Made by a program: the position numbers and the translations under genes
Origin: Oscarella lobularis
Lineage: Eukaryota > Porifera > Homoscleromorpha > Homosclerophorida > Oscarellidae
Length of the DNA stretch: 64,000 nucleotides
Assembly (NCBI RefSeq): GCF_947507565.1
Contig: NC_089176.1
Location: 3,782,001 to 3,846,000, forward strand
Reading direction: 5' to 3'
Part shown: in pieces, positions 10,131 through 22,126 of the stretch
Position numbering within the stretch: the stretch's first letter is position 1
How the letters are laid out: every line of letters begins with the position of its first letter
The notes under the pieces: generated by a model
The model's database searches: none
What the model saw: only the letters and a program-made list of their open reading frames with translations
Told to the model about the DNA's origin: nothing

Positions 10131-13100
10131 ATGTCGTCGAATAAAGCTTTAGCTAAAATGCCCGGAATTGCTCAAAGAGTGCAAGCTGCTGATACTGAGA
10201 GAAAAACTGCTGATGGTACCGCTGCTAATGAAAAACATCAAGAATCTGATGCTGGTAGTACCAGTACAGATCAAAACGTTGACGCTAAACATGCTGCTGG
10301 CGCTGAAGCTGTTGCTGGTAGTCTCCGTGCTGATGAAAACAGTGAAAGTGAACATGCTGATAGTTCCAGTACTGATGATTGGGTAGATGTTTGTAATGAC
10401 AGTGGCAGCACTTCTGTTCAACAGCCTTCAAAAACTTTGTCACATACCGTTGTACTGCTATCTGGTTTTGTTACGCGAGCAACTGATTTGATTTTGAGCC
10501 ATTGGGTCTTTCATATCGGAACTCTTTGTAAAAGCCTGAAGTCATCAGAGAACTGTTTTAAAGAGAACCCAAAGGAATTTTTAAAAATTAATGAAGGATT
10601 AGAAAAACTGGTTGGGCTATTGTTAGAAGTAAGAGGTGAATGGGAAACTTTTCATTGCGTACAAGGAGACGATAGAAAATCTGACATCAGTCAAACTGTT
10701 GCAAACTTGATGGCCGAGATGCATCAGAAGTCTGAAAAGAAAGTGAATAAAATCGCTGAGTTACTGGGCGATCTTTCTGGTTTCCCGGTTTTCATGAGAC
10801 ATGACTTGGATGAACAAATTGCACATCTTACTAGCCTTGTTGAACAACGTCAGGCAAAACGCCCAGATTTGAAATCAGTGCACGGTGCAATTGACACGGC
10901 GAAAGATCAAGCAGATAACGTCGAAACTAATGCATCCGTTTTGAGGCAGATTAGTGAAGAAAGGATATCAGATTTAGAAAAGATAATATCTGATCATGAA
11001 AAGACGAGGCTGAACCAAGCAGAGAGCTTTAAAACAAGTGTCTCTGTTTTGGACCAAATGGTTCATCAGAAAGAAATAATTGGAGATCTACAGAGATCAT
11101 TAGCTGATTCGCGCAAAGAAAAAGAAGAGCTTCTTGCGCTTAGGTCAGGCATTGTTGAGGAACTACGAAGTTCTCTACTCCATTTAGTAAGTGATACCAC
11201 GGCTAAGCTCGGCTCTGCTTGTCATGAGCAAACAGAAAAGGCATTTTCTGATCTGAAAAAACAGATTCATGAAAATGTACAGCATCAGTTGACCAAAGGT
11301 GCTGGTAAAGAAAAGCAGGAGCTAGAGAAAACTCTAGCGGAAACGAAGGTAAAGCTTGAGCAATCCGAAGAAGATCGAGCGAAGCTGAAAAAAAACGTTC
11401 ACGATGCAGATGACGCCAAGTCGCATACTCGTGAAGAAAACGAAAAGTTGACAGCGACTCTTGCGGAAAAGGAGGAGGAACTTAGGCGGTGTAAGGACAC
11501 TGTGTCGAATACTCGTAAAGAAAACGAAAAGCTGACAGCGACTCTTGCAGAAAAAAAGGAGGAACTTAGGCGGCGTGAGGACACTGTGTCGAATACTCGT
11601 AAAGAAAACGAAAAGCTTACAGCGACTCTTGCGGAAAAGGAGGAGGAACTTAGGCGGTGTGAGGACACTGTGTCGAATAGTCGTAAAGAAAACGAAAAGC
11701 TGACAGCGACTCTTGCAGAAAAAAAGGAGGAACTTAGGCGGTGTGAGGACACTGTGTCGAATACTCGTAAAGAAAACGAAAAGCTTACAGCGACTCTTGC
11801 GGAAAAAAAGGAGGAACTTAGGCGGCGTGAGGACACTGTGTCGAATACTCGTAAAGAAAACGAAAAGCTTACAGCGACTCTTGCGGAAAAAAAGGAGGAA
11901 CTTAGGCGGTGTGAGGACACTGTGTCGAATACTCGTAAAGAAAACGAAAAGCTTACAGCGGCTCTTGCGGAAAAGGAGGAGGAACTTAGGCGGTGTGAGG
12001 ACACTGTGTCGAATACTCGTAAAGAAAACGAAAAGCTTACAGCGACTCTTGCGGAAAAAAAGGAGGAACTTAGGCGGTGTGAGGACACTGTGTCGAATAC
12101 TCGTAAAGAAAACGAAAAGCTGACAGCGACTCTTGCAGAAAAAAAGGAGGAACTTAGGCGGCGTGAGGACACTGTGTCGAATACTCGTAAAGAAAACGAA
12201 AAGCTTACAGCGACTCTTGCGGAAAAGGAGGAGGAACTTAGGCGGTGTGAGGACACTGTGTCGAATAGTCGTAAAGAAAACGAAAAGCTTACAGCGACTC
12301 TTGCGGAAAAAAAGGAGGAACTTAGGTGGTCTGAAGAAAACCGAACTAGTCTTGAGAAGAAGGTTTCTGCGTATTCGGAAAAGGAGAGAGTCATGGAAAG
12401 TAGTATTCGCGATCTAAGAGTTAAATTGAGTGAAGCAGAAACGTCTCATAAACAAAAAGAAAAATCGTCTCGTTTGGAATGTACTAAACTAAGTGGAAAA
12501 AATCAAGAGCTCAATCGTTGTCTGACCGAAACAAAAAAGAAAACCGATGACCTTCAACTAAAGGTAGATGAATTGAAAATTGACGAGACGCAACACAAGT
12601 TCAGCCTTAAACAACAAGAAAAAGAGTTAGAAGGCATGAAATGTCAATTGTCAGAGAAGCAAACATCTCTGGAAGTAGAGAAAGCGTCAGTGAAAAAGCT
12701 TGCTTCACGTGTAGATGAATTAACGAACCAGTTAAGTCAAAAGGAAAGACGCTATGAAGAATTGCAGATCAAATCTGAAACGTCTCTTACCGAAGCTAGA
12801 AAACGATGCACTTCCTTGGAAGCACAAATACAGAAACTAACTAAAGACTGCTTGCTCGCAAGAGCTAGGTACGTAGATCTTCTCCGAGTGTGTGAACCCC
12901 AAAATAGCTATTTTCGTGGACAACTGGGTGTGTCGTTTGAAACCTCAGAGGAAAAAAATAAGTATCAGTTTATAGCAAAAGGCGTTGTAAAGGAGCTAAG
13001 TCTGGAAGGAGCTGGAATTGTCATGAACCCTCAACCGAATGATAGACTGGATTTCGTTGTTCACTTCGCGAAGTCTGGAACAGGACGTGCAGTCAATTTG

Positions 13101-13497
13101 GATCCTGCTAAGCGAACAGCTTTTCGGTGCAGTGAGTGCAACATTTAACTGACCTTGATGATATGTTCATTGTATCTTTAGAAAATGTTGTACTTATTCT
13201 GCTAAGACCTGGCAAAAATGAAAAAGTCTTTGACCTGCTTTTCACGGACAGAAGTGAATATTCCGGTATAAGACTGGGGCAGGATGATGAAGAACGTGCT
13301 GTTGTTCATCTGCTCCAGTGGGAAGGAAAGCTGGTTGATTCGGAACTCAATAAAAAGAATCTGGAGTTGCTCAAACGACTAGTTGACAAGACGTCACCTC
13401 AAGTAAGCTCTGTTATTTCTTCTTCTATAAATTGGTAAATCGTTATGTTATTATGTAGCTGCTTAGTCCTGTTGAGGGTCTTCCCAAAATGAAATAG
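10131..13497 (+). CDS. large coiled-coil protein with C-terminal B module (B1)
   Basis: Exons 10131-13131, 13182-13402 and 13459-13497 give 1,086 residues. Residues 1-105 are acidic and low in complexity. About residues 105-260 are helical with a hydrophobic patch. From about 260 to 910 it is a continuous coiled coil whose core is eleven 28-residue units (four heptads each). The last 160 residues are the B module shared with four other genes here: a GVSFE strand, VVHFAKSG, VNLDP, then across the intron VVLILLRPGKNEKVF, YSGI and LLQWEGK. The product is probably an elongated oligomer presenting the module. No catalytic motif is recognised and its function is unknown. Confidence 0.8.
11430..12340 (+). 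repeat. eleven 84-bp coding repeats
   Basis: Each 84-bp unit encodes a 28-residue stretch containing KENEKLTATLAEK and DTVSN. Units differ at a few positions (RRRED, RRCED, KEEE or KKEE, TRK or SRK). Units 2-4 carry the same variant order as units 9-11, so a block of several units was copied after the first expansion. Confidence 0.9.
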
Positions 13498-14443
13498 GCC
13501 TGCAGTACTCTTGGTCAGACGCATCTTGTTTGTTTTACGTACACCCACTCCATGTTAGATGCAACAACGTACTTTCTACTTTTAGTATCGTGAAAGCTGT
13601 ATGAACACTTGTTCCAATACACATAATGTTGTGTGATCTTATGAACAGAGTCTTGGTAGCCGTTTAGAGGAGGAAAATATGGAAGATGACTAGGTGAGAA
13701 GAAGCCTGTTCGACTTACGAAACTACCACGTGTAAGCTGAAGAAGATCACTGCCTATTTTGACGTCTCTTTTGACAGAAGACGGCAACAAGGAAACGACA
13801 AGAAGAAAGAAGGCCTCCAGGAAGTAAGAGCGTTGGAGTCCTGCCTTTAGTTTTGCCAGGTAAGGAGAAAGAGGAGGAGGAGGAAAGAAGGAGGAGACGG
13901 AGGAGGAGAAAGAAGAGGAGGAAGTCATCTGTGATTCAAATTCTGAGTTGACAGGAGAGGGAGCTAGTGAGAAAGCAAAACAACAAGGTAGGAGGGTAGA
14001 AGCGTTGGAGTCTGATTTTAGCCAGCTGTTCAATCCGTTGAGGGAGGGGGAGTATGAGGCAGGAGTGTCGGTCGGGCTATAGCCACCTGGCATCGCTTCA
14101 CGTAAGATAGAGGGAAAGGAGATAGATAGATGTGATGGAAGGTTCAAAACAAAATGCTTCTTTTGCTCGAGCAGATTCACAAAGTCAAATGCGGCATAAT
14201 CAAAGAGAACCGCACCACGTCAATTAAGCTAATGCCTATGCTCACAGCCCTCCCGGAGAAAGATGATAACGAAGACTTGGGAGGCCTTGATAATTTTGGC
14301 GCATGAATTGGGGGAGAGCATTCCGTGAACGTCTCGACGCTAAGGAGGGGTAAAGAGGGGGAGGATCGACTAGATAAGCTTTGAGATAGAGTAACGGCAC
14401 CTTCTGTTTTCGCTCATTCTTTAGCATCAGAATCTGACGACGA
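13498..14443. other. spacer with purine-rich tract
   Basis: No gene is supported. A GGA/GAA-rich strand asymmetry is strongest near 13858-13922. The last part is the upstream region of the GTPase gene at 14444. Confidence 0.5.
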
Positions 14444-15710
14444 ATGGCGGACATCTCTAACCTTGACGATGATTTGATTGACATCACTGTTGGCTATTCC
14501 AAAAGTTCTACAAGAAAGCTTGGGGAAAAAGACGTACTTAAAGTCACTCTCAAGAACAATAACGAAGATGCCATTCCAGAACAGAGAATTATTCTTAGAC
14601 CAAATAAGTACTATCGATATGCTATGGCAGTTATTTCCCAAGTAGAAGCTCATGAAGAGGTATCGGTTGAGCTTGAGGTAGACGTGAAAGAGCCAGGAAC
14701 TCGTCGAATAACCGACCTCTGCCAGTCCTTTGAAATTGAATTCCAGACGATTAACAGGACAATAACCACGGAAACCAAGATTGGTAAGATAAAATTTCTC
14801 CTGTCCTCTGTGCTTAATTAATTTCCTGCCGACTGCAGCTAACTACAACCAAGGTCTTGGCGATTATTGTCCTCAGACCTTGCTGTCTCGTGCTGGGAAG
14901 GATCCAACGGAAATAAAGCATTACAACATCTTACTGTTCGGAGTAGCCGGCGCAAGTAAATCTTCATTCATAAATACATTGCTCACTATGCTTCAGGATG
15001 AAAACAAGCAGGCTCTTTCCCGGAGTGCTGTTACAGGAGGCGGTGCTGAACATGCTACTCAGAAGATTACTCGCTACGACGTTAAGGCCGTGCATCCTTA
15101 CCTCCATTTCAACTTATGGGATACATGGGGGTTGGACAAAAATAATTATGATGCGTACCAAGTTAGTTTGCTAATGAAGGGCAAACTTCCCCCAAATTGG
15201 ACTATGAACACTGACTTTGAGCGGCATTCTGCCAAATTTGACGAACTGCTCAAAAAAGAAACCCTTTTCACCCAGATGCATGCTGTCATTTTCTTTGTGC
15301 CTCAGGGAAGTCTTACCGATCTTGACAGTGATGATGTGGCAAGAATTCGGCAGATGTTCCAATGTCTGATCCAAGAAGAATACAATCCGCTAGTAATCCT
15401 CAGCAAGGTGGATGAAGTAGTTGAGGCGGTGCGTGAAGACCCATTTCATCCCAACGAAGAAATTGAAAAAATGAGGCACGCAGCGGCAACCTTGTTTCAA
15501 ATTGGTCTAAACAGCGTCCGCTATACAGTCAACTACCTTTACGAATCTTCGAGAAATTGGAAAATAGAAGCACTGGCTCATCAAAACCTAACAGCTGCAC
15601 TTGAGGTGTGTGAGTCGTTTGTGGAGGCTCGTCTGATGCGATTTGGAAAAGTCGGCGAGAAAGGTGTCGTCGATGACGACGGACTTGTCTGGCCAGACGA
15701 AACATCTTAA
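14444..15710 (+). CDS. IFI44-like GTPase with N-terminal beta module (A1)
   Basis: Exons 14444-14783 and 14839-15710 give 403 residues. Residues 1-115 form a beta-rich module (KLGEKD, a PEQRI strand, RRITDLCQSF) ending in KIG at the intron. The rest is a P-loop GTPase resembling the interferon-induced IFI44/IFI44L domain: HYNILLFGVAGASKSSF (G1), NLWDTWGL (G3), LSKVDE (G4 position) and an IFI44-type VNYL/IEALA ending. The usual glycine before the P-loop lysine is Ser. Family knowledge links IFI44-type proteins to antiviral responses in vertebrates; the role here is inferred. The gene lies downstream of B1 on the same strand. Confidence 0.8.
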
Positions 15711-15897
15711 CTTTCAGGTGACTTGAGACGGATTGATCGTTCTTGTTTCTTGATTGCACCCTCTTCCCTTAATCGTTGATGGCTGTTATTCTTGTGTCCG
15801 TTCAGTTTTTTTCTTTCTGAATTATTAAACAAAACAAAATACTAGTAAACCGCAACGTACGTTCCCAGGAAAAATCGCACAGTAAAAATTCTATTAT

Positions 15898-17014
15898 TCA
15901 AGTTCTGTTTTTATGAAACTGATTGAAAAAAGCTTGTTTCTTGCACCAAGTGAGAATAACGCCGACACGCAAATCTCTCTTAAAGCTGGCTTCGCCTAGA
16001 TCATCAAAACGAGGCAAGCTTTGTACCTCCACTCTCGGGTTACACTCAACTTTTAGGAGTTTTTTTACGTCCACAATAGTTTTTTCCTCCGATCTAACAC
16101 AGAGAAAAACAGGAGGTTTACTCGTGGTCTGGTCGCTCAGGAAGCGGGTAAGATAGCGGAGAACGCCAGGCCTCTGCTCTGTTGTCTCTAATTCGTTAAT
16201 AACAATGACGAAAGCGTGAACTGGGTGAGTCGTTTCGTCACAAAACAGAGCGTTCTCTTTGAACAGCTTCTGCAGCTCTTCACTTTCAGCTGTTTTTTGC
16301 GTGATGGGAGTTGCTTTGAAGAAGGTGAGGGGTACGTTCGCAAATTCTCTCAGATTGTAACTTTCGTAAGTAACGCGTCCGCTATCACATGATTGAAAAG
16401 TCGGCTTTTTAGGGGCTACAGCCCACAGTTTCCTTTGGACAAGGGTTTTACTCAGCAACGTGTAGAACATGTTGATTAGCATAGCTTTCCCCGAGAGCGG
16501 GGCACCGAGAATGCAGATGTTGTAATGATTCTCCGAGTCACCGCTGGCGCACAGATCGCCCATGAAGTGGCCTGAATATGTAGCTTGTTAGACTGCGATA
16601 TAGGGGCGCGATTCGTGTAGCAGTACCAATTTCTAGTTTCACCTCCCATTTCCAGTCGTTGTAGCTCAAAGCGAGAGAAGGAGGTATATTTTCCAGCTTC
16701 AAGTCTTTTCCCAGATTCAAGCATATCTTTGTGCGTAGACTATGTCCGTTAAAAGCGTCAACCGATTCGACCATCGGTCTAGCTTCAGCAAACAGAGGAG
16801 GAAGCCTTAGTGCCATTATTGCACGGGGTAACATTTTAGCAGTTTCGTTTCTAACTTCAACTTCAAAATCTATCCCCCTAGTTCTTTTGCCTTTGTCGTT
16901 TGTGGCCCTTATTGAAATAGGAGTGTCACAAAGAAAGACGCTGACAGAGACGCCTTTTGGACATCCCTCCTGTGGAATCGATTCAAGTCGAACGGTTCTT
17001 TTCATAATCTGCAC
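15898..17014 (-). CDS. degenerate IFI44-like pseudo-GTPase (A2)
   Basis: Transcribed right to left: exons 17014-16627 and 16571-15898, 353 residues, with the intron in the same place and phase as A1. The N-terminal beta module is recognisable (IDFEVEVRNE, LPRAIMALRL, KLEIG). The GTPase half keeps HYNICILGAPLSGKAM, but the Ser/Thr after the P-loop lysine is Ala, the DTWG motif is absent and the SKVDE position reads VRSEE. The frame is intact, so it is probably a non-hydrolysing partner or decoy and not a dead gene. It is head-to-head with B2, 232 bp away. Confidence 0.72.
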
Positions 17015-17246
17015 TTGTTGTGTTGGACGGCTTCTTTAGGGGTTCTTTGAAAGGCCAGAGATATGGAACTGCGAAGTGTGGAGGATGACACTAGGAGGGG
17101 GAGAGACGAAGAGGAGGATGGAGTGGAGGAGGATAACGAGGAGGGAGATAGAAGTAAGGAGGATAAATTGTGCATCTCTTACATTAACATAAGCAAATTT
17201 GATAAAGAAAGGTGTTGTCTCTCTTGAGACGTCATCTATCTCTAAG
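17015..17246. promoter_or_regulatory. divergent intergenic region A2/B2
   Basis: A 232-bp space between the start codons of two divergent genes with a purine-rich tract near 17085-17160. It is probably a shared promoter region; no specific elements were identified. Confidence 0.45.
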
Positions 17247-17958
17247 ATGGGCGCCAAAAACTCACAGGAGTTAAGCAACGAGAAAGACCATGACACTCCG
17301 GCTAAAAAAGAATATTTAAATCTTGATAATGATGGTAAAGGGGCTCTTTATACTCAAATGCGTACTTGGTTGCAAAAAAGGGCAAGCGAAACAATGAGAA
17401 AGAAATCGTCCAAAAAGAAAATTGAAAAGTTTGGACTGTTACTCTGTGAAATTCAGCCAAAGCTGTTGAAATTGATAGAAGAGTCTAGCGTGCAACAGCA
17501 AGAGCATCGTTTTGGAGTCACTGTTGTTTGGGAAGAAAGAATGAACGTGGGAAAGTACAAGGATATTTTACAAGAAGCTCTTCAGTTGTCTGCCGCAGAA
17601 GAAGTAGGGCAGCAGGAAAAAGGTCCATGCCTGTTTGTTTATAGGTCAACCACCGGAAGGCTGACAGACGTCGATCTGAAACCAATGGAGCGTTTTGAAG
17701 GTTTGCTACTGAAGGACCCTTGACACATTTCAAGCTCTCTCTTTTTAAGGTCCAAAAGCTGTACTGGTTCTAAGACCAGGAAGAAATCCCAAGGCTTTTC
17801 CTGACAACGAATATGCTGCAATGGAGAAAGGAAGCTGCGAGGTAGCAATACATCTTCTCTACTACAATGAAAAGCTAGAAACAAACAGACAAAATACAAA
17901 GAATTTGACTAGACTTAAAAATTTCTTCCGAAAGCATGGAACGAAACTTACAGATTAG
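17247..17958 (+). CDS. short B-module protein with possible myristoylation signal (B2)
   Basis: Exons 17247-17700 and 17750-17958 give 220 residues. I chose the ATG at 17247 because it gives MGAKNS, a good N-myristoylation context; an upstream in-frame ATG at 17199 would hide it. A basic helical linker (residues about 40-85) leads to the most divergent copy of the B module: HRFGVTVVWE, DVDLKPMERF, then across the intron VLVLRPGRNPKAF and AIHLLYYNEKLE. It lacks the third short exon of the other B genes. Function unknown. Confidence 0.68.
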
Positions 17959-18005
17959 TGTCAAAAGAATGTACATCTATACATCCGGGATTTTGAAACC
18001 GGCAG

Positions 18006-19186
18006 TCAGATAGGACGAGGGTTTCTTCGCGCTGAATACCGTTTTCTCTTGGGAGGAAATATATCTTCAGTCGTATGAGTCTTTTTGCTACGGGATGTTT
18101 CCCACTGTGAGCGAAACTCTTGCCTCAGCTTTTCTCTAACGTCCTTTCGAATTTTCTCGTAGTCTAGCTGAAGCGCCTAAAGCAGAAGAAAGCGTGTTTA
18201 GAAGTGCAGAAAGCAGTGACGTACCCAAGGACACGCTTTCGTAATGAGTTTTTTTAGGGCGTCCACATTTGCATTGTTCAGACTCGACTCTACCCAACAT
18301 CCATCCCAATGCAGAAAATGAAGAATTTCCTTTCTTTCTTTGGAAGTTCCAAGAAATATGCCAGAATGTTCCTCGCTTTGTTGTGGAAAAAACATGGGGA
18401 AGACTCTTTCGTTTTTTCCTGATCGAAGTAGGACAAGAATTACGTTTTCTGTGTCATAAAGAGAACAGCGATGAGCTACTTTCACGCAATGTATTTGCTA
18501 TTACGGCAATCAAGGCCTTTTCTCTGTTCTGGGTCTAGGTTCACTGTTCTTCCACCATCAGTTTTGGCAAAATGCAGAATTACGTCACATCTTCTTTCTT
18601 TTACGGAACCTTCAACTGTTTCATAAGGTACTTCTAAATTCTCTAGTATTCGTATGACTAGGTTTTTATACTTTTCTTCGTACCCAGACCTCTCATATGA
18701 TATACCAACAGTCAGATTTTGCTTATGGCTTGAATGGTGTGAAAGAGTATTGAACTCTGCTTTTATGTGTTTCTCCTCCAGAAATTGGGCATATTCTTCG
18801 TTATACTTGCAATCTTCGCAGTGTTGCTTTGATTCCTGAACAACAGGAACGACAGGCGAGTTTATGTATGTGAATGAGCGGGTGTCAGTGTCTGCATGCG
18901 GCGCTTTTGCGGGCGCTTTTCCCTTTTGACGACCGTGACGCTGTGCAGGTGTGTATCGACTGAAGCTGAACAAGTCCTTTGGGTGTGCCATAACCGTAAA
19001 TCGTCTTTGTTTCCACGTCACGACGGCGGGGTAGACGGCGAGGCCACCTGGTGTTGTTAGCGATAGCGGCGGCACGGCTGGGCGGGGGCGGGGGGGGGAC
19101 GGCGACGGCGACGGCGAGGCCACGTGGTGTTTTTCGCGATAGCGGCTCAATTGATCTATCTGCGGCGCCTCGTCGTGGGTAGGCAT
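18006..19186 (-). CDS. B-module protein with basic C-terminal tail (B3)
   Basis: Exons 19186-18505, 18448-18225 and 18176-18006 (right to left) give 358 residues. I start at MPTHDEAP because the upstream in-frame ATG at 19351 would run over the start of A3. A Ser/Pro-rich N-terminus precedes a Cys-containing helical stretch, then the B module: VGISYERSGYEEKYK, VILHFAK, RTVNLDPEQR, across the intron NVILVLLRSGKNERVF, HSGIFLG, ILHFLHWDG. The third exon adds a charged helix and the tail PPKRKRYSARR, a possible nuclear signal. It is head-to-head with A3 only 124 bp away. Confidence 0.72.
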
Positions 19187-19310
19187 TGTTTTGACAGAAT
19201 TTCTGGCTAAGGTATGACACGGATTACGTGGGAGAAAGTTGGAGGAGGGAAAAACGGCGGTAACGCAGGTTCTCTCTGCAGTCCTTCTGAACGCAGTCAC
19301 AATCTCACTA
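19187..19310. promoter_or_regulatory. divergent intergenic region B3/A3
   Basis: Only 124 bp separate the chosen starts of B3 (minus) and A3 (plus), so the pair very likely shares a bidirectional promoter. No TATA-like element stands out. Confidence 0.5.
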
Positions 19311-20571
19311 ATGGCGTCGTCGCTTCCTGACATGCCCGAGGTCTCTTTCAAATATGGCTACGCTGACGAGGCGTCAGGAAGACTTGGCGAAAGAGACTAT
19401 TTCTGGCTTCAAGTCGTCAACGATGGCGTCGATGTAGTGCCTCGACAGAAGCTGTTTTTTGAGGAGAACTGCTATCATCGCAAAGCTGTGGCTGAGATTG
19501 GCGCCGTTTCCGGTCATACGAGCGCTGATCCCGTAATATTTGCGGTCGATGTCAAGAAGAAAGGAGCTGAGTGCACAATACGTCACTTGTGCAAAAACTT
19601 TGTAATAAGGTTTGAAAAAATGGGAAACGTTTTCAAAGGAGAAATTTCCGTGGGTAAGACTGTGAGGTTTTTTGACGCTGCCTACTTCTAATACGCTAAA
19701 TGTTTTAGGAAGCTACAATTACGGTCTGATGGCGCACAAACCAAAGAGTGCACAAATTAGTCACTACAATGTGCTGCTTTTTGGAGAAGCGGGCTCCACG
19801 AAATCCTCGTTTCTCAATACAGTTGCCACTATGCTGCAGAACAGACATGGGCGTACATCAGATTCATCCAAACTCCAAAAGAACGCTCCTGTTGGTGGAG
19901 GAGGTGCTCATGTCACTGAAACCCTTCACTGCTATTCCATGTCAGAGCTGCACGGCTTTCCTATAAATATTTGGGACACGTGGGGACTGACTAGAGATTC
20001 GTACAAGAACATAAAACTTCTTGAGTTACTTGTAAGTGGAAAACTTCCGAGAAATTGGAATTTTAAAAAGCACAGCATTGAGAAATTTAGCGACAAGTTT
20101 GAAAGCGTCAAAGAGACCGAGTGTCTGACTACGGAGATGCACGCAGTAGTCTTCGTTATGCCTCACAGCTACTTGGAAGACGAAAGTGCAGGGGAAGTGG
20201 CTCTAGTGGCCAAAACATTTCAACGCCTCGTCAAGCTGCTCTACAATCCAGTCATTCTGCTATCCAAAGTCGATGAAATTACTCAGGAAATTCGGGACCA
20301 TCCAATAGAAAGATCGGAGCTCCTTCTCGACTTGCGCAAAAAATTCTCCTCTCGCTTTAACATCCCAATGAACAACATCAGCTTTACAGTCAATTACCAC
20401 AACGAAAAAGAGAGGGTCTTCGAGATTGATGCTCTGGCGTACGAAAATATGCAGCTAATTCTGGAATTCTGCTGTTCTTTTGAAGAGTCTCGATTGCTCC
20501 AGTATGGCGACCTTTCGACGAAAAAGACAACTGATGGCGATAATCTAATTTGGGCCGACTCAGAGGAATGA
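19311..20571 (+). CDS. IFI44-like GTPase with N-terminal beta module (A3)
   Basis: Exons 19311-19653 and 19709-20571 give 401 residues. The beta module (VSFKYGYADEAS, LGERDYFWLQVVNDG, TIRHLCKNF) ends at ISVG on the intron. The GTPase part reads HYNVLLFGEAGSTKSSF, NIWDTWGL, LSKVDEI and VNYHNE, with the IFI44-type EIDALAYEN end. Thr replaces the P-loop glycine before Lys. It is closely related to the GTPase half of the CARD fusion C2, including the start of both exons, so one was copied from the other. Confidence 0.8.
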
Positions 20572-20713
20572 AACGTTTCAGAACTGCATGTACTATTAGT
20601 GCTTGTTCCTGGGTTCGATTCATATATTGCACAGTAGACGCGTTCATGTGACGAAATCATGCCTTCGATTTGCAGCAAAGCGCGCTAACGCAACGCCGGC
20701 TCCCGAGTTCCTG

Positions 20714-21888
20714 ATGGACTCCTCGGCAGAATTCTCCGTCGAGCACTCATCGACATCAAATACAAGGCTAGGAGACGATCACTGGATTGACGTCCGAATC
20801 CGAAACAACTCCCATCAAGCCATACCAGAGCAGAGCGTGAGTCTCGAATCGAACCTTTATTACAAAAGGACCGTGTCGGTTCTGCCGGCGATCAAACCGT
20901 TCAGTCAAGGAAGCATCAAGTTGAAGGCAACAGTATGGTGTCCTGGAAATCGTAGGATCGAATCATTATGCCGTGCTTTCATCGTTAAATTCCACGGTCT
21001 GGGCGTGGCCGTTCCAACGCCAACCAAAATAGGTAAAGGTAGCTGAATATACTGCTCCTCAATCGTTTTTTTGCAGCGAATTATAAAGGCTGCATTGAAG
21101 ACTACTCGCCGCAGAAAGCAGAGTTGACGAATAGAAAAGAAATCAGCCGTTACAACATTTTGCTTTTCGGAATGGTTGACTCTGGAAAATCTTCCTTTGT
21201 CAATACTCTCCTTACCATGCTTCAGGACGAATCCAAACAGAAGATCTGCTCGTCGGCGGCATATGGAGGCACGGCTGCTCACACTACTACGAAAGTGCAT
21301 TGCTACAATATTTCACGGCTGCACCCTAACTGCTACTTTAATTTATGGGATACGTGGGGCTTAGATGAAACTAGTTTTGTTCCACAACAGGTGAAGTATC
21401 TGGTCAATGGGCAGTTGCCTCTTGGGTGGCGTCGTGAATACAGTGTGGATGAATATGACAACCACATAAACAGGATAAAAACGAGTCTAAGTAGACGAAT
21501 TCATGCTGTACTTTTCTTTGTTTCATCTGACCTTGTCACAAAAGCGCAAGGAATGAAACTCGACTTGCTACGAGAGGCGTTTCAGCTGCTGGTCAATGAA
21601 GGACTTTCTCCGATTCTCGTCTTGTCAAAAGTAGATGAGATGGATCCTGCATTACGCAGAAATGCCTTCATGTTAACGTCAAAACTCGAAGAACTTCGTC
21701 AGAAAGCGGCGGTTTTGTTTCAACTACCCATAGAAAGAGTTACGTACACTGTCAATTACCTTCAAGAAAATGAAAGAAACTGGGACATAGAGGCGTTGGC
21801 GTACAAGAATCTTGTCGCTGCGCTAGATTCCTGTGAGACTTTTATACAAAATGACAGTAAGATTCGTGTCTTTTTGTTGTGGGCATGA
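20714..21888 (+). CDS. IFI44-like GTPase with canonical P-loop (A4)
   Basis: Exons 20714-21032 and 21077-21888 give 376 residues. Beta module: LGDDHWIDVRIRNNS, RRIESLCRAF, PTKIG. GTPase: RYNILLFGMVDSGKSSF (the only fully canonical G1 in the cluster), NLWDTWGL, LSKVDEM, VNYLQE and DIEALAYKN. The 3' end is uncertain: a GTAAG donor at 21854 could splice to other exons, including a hydrophobic stretch at 22127-22324, instead of reading on to the stop at 21888. Confidence 0.75.
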
Positions 21889-22126
21889 TGCTGAATTTTC
21901 TATAGGATCCCGTGAAGATCACTTTGTGAAAGATGAAAGTAACAGTGCGAGTGTTTTTTTAACAAAGCGTTGATTGCATCTTTGTATCCTTTGCTAGAAT
22001 CTGCTTTAGCTGTGGAAGTGAATTCCAGGAAAAGTGCTGTTTTTGATTTGGTATAGGATGAATGAGATAATCGGATGCTGTGCTTGATTTACGCATGCTT
22101 GCTTTTTCTTTTTTAAGCTGCCTTCA

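Noticed and set aside
11399-12394. 331-codon open frame on the minus strand, rich in Ser and Phe
   Set aside because: It is the antisense of the 84-bp repeat of B1; a repeat whose unit is a multiple of three keeps several frames open.
19186-19351. Upstream start for B3 at 19351
   Set aside because: It would overlap the start of the divergent A3 gene, and the extra 55 residues show no conserved feature.
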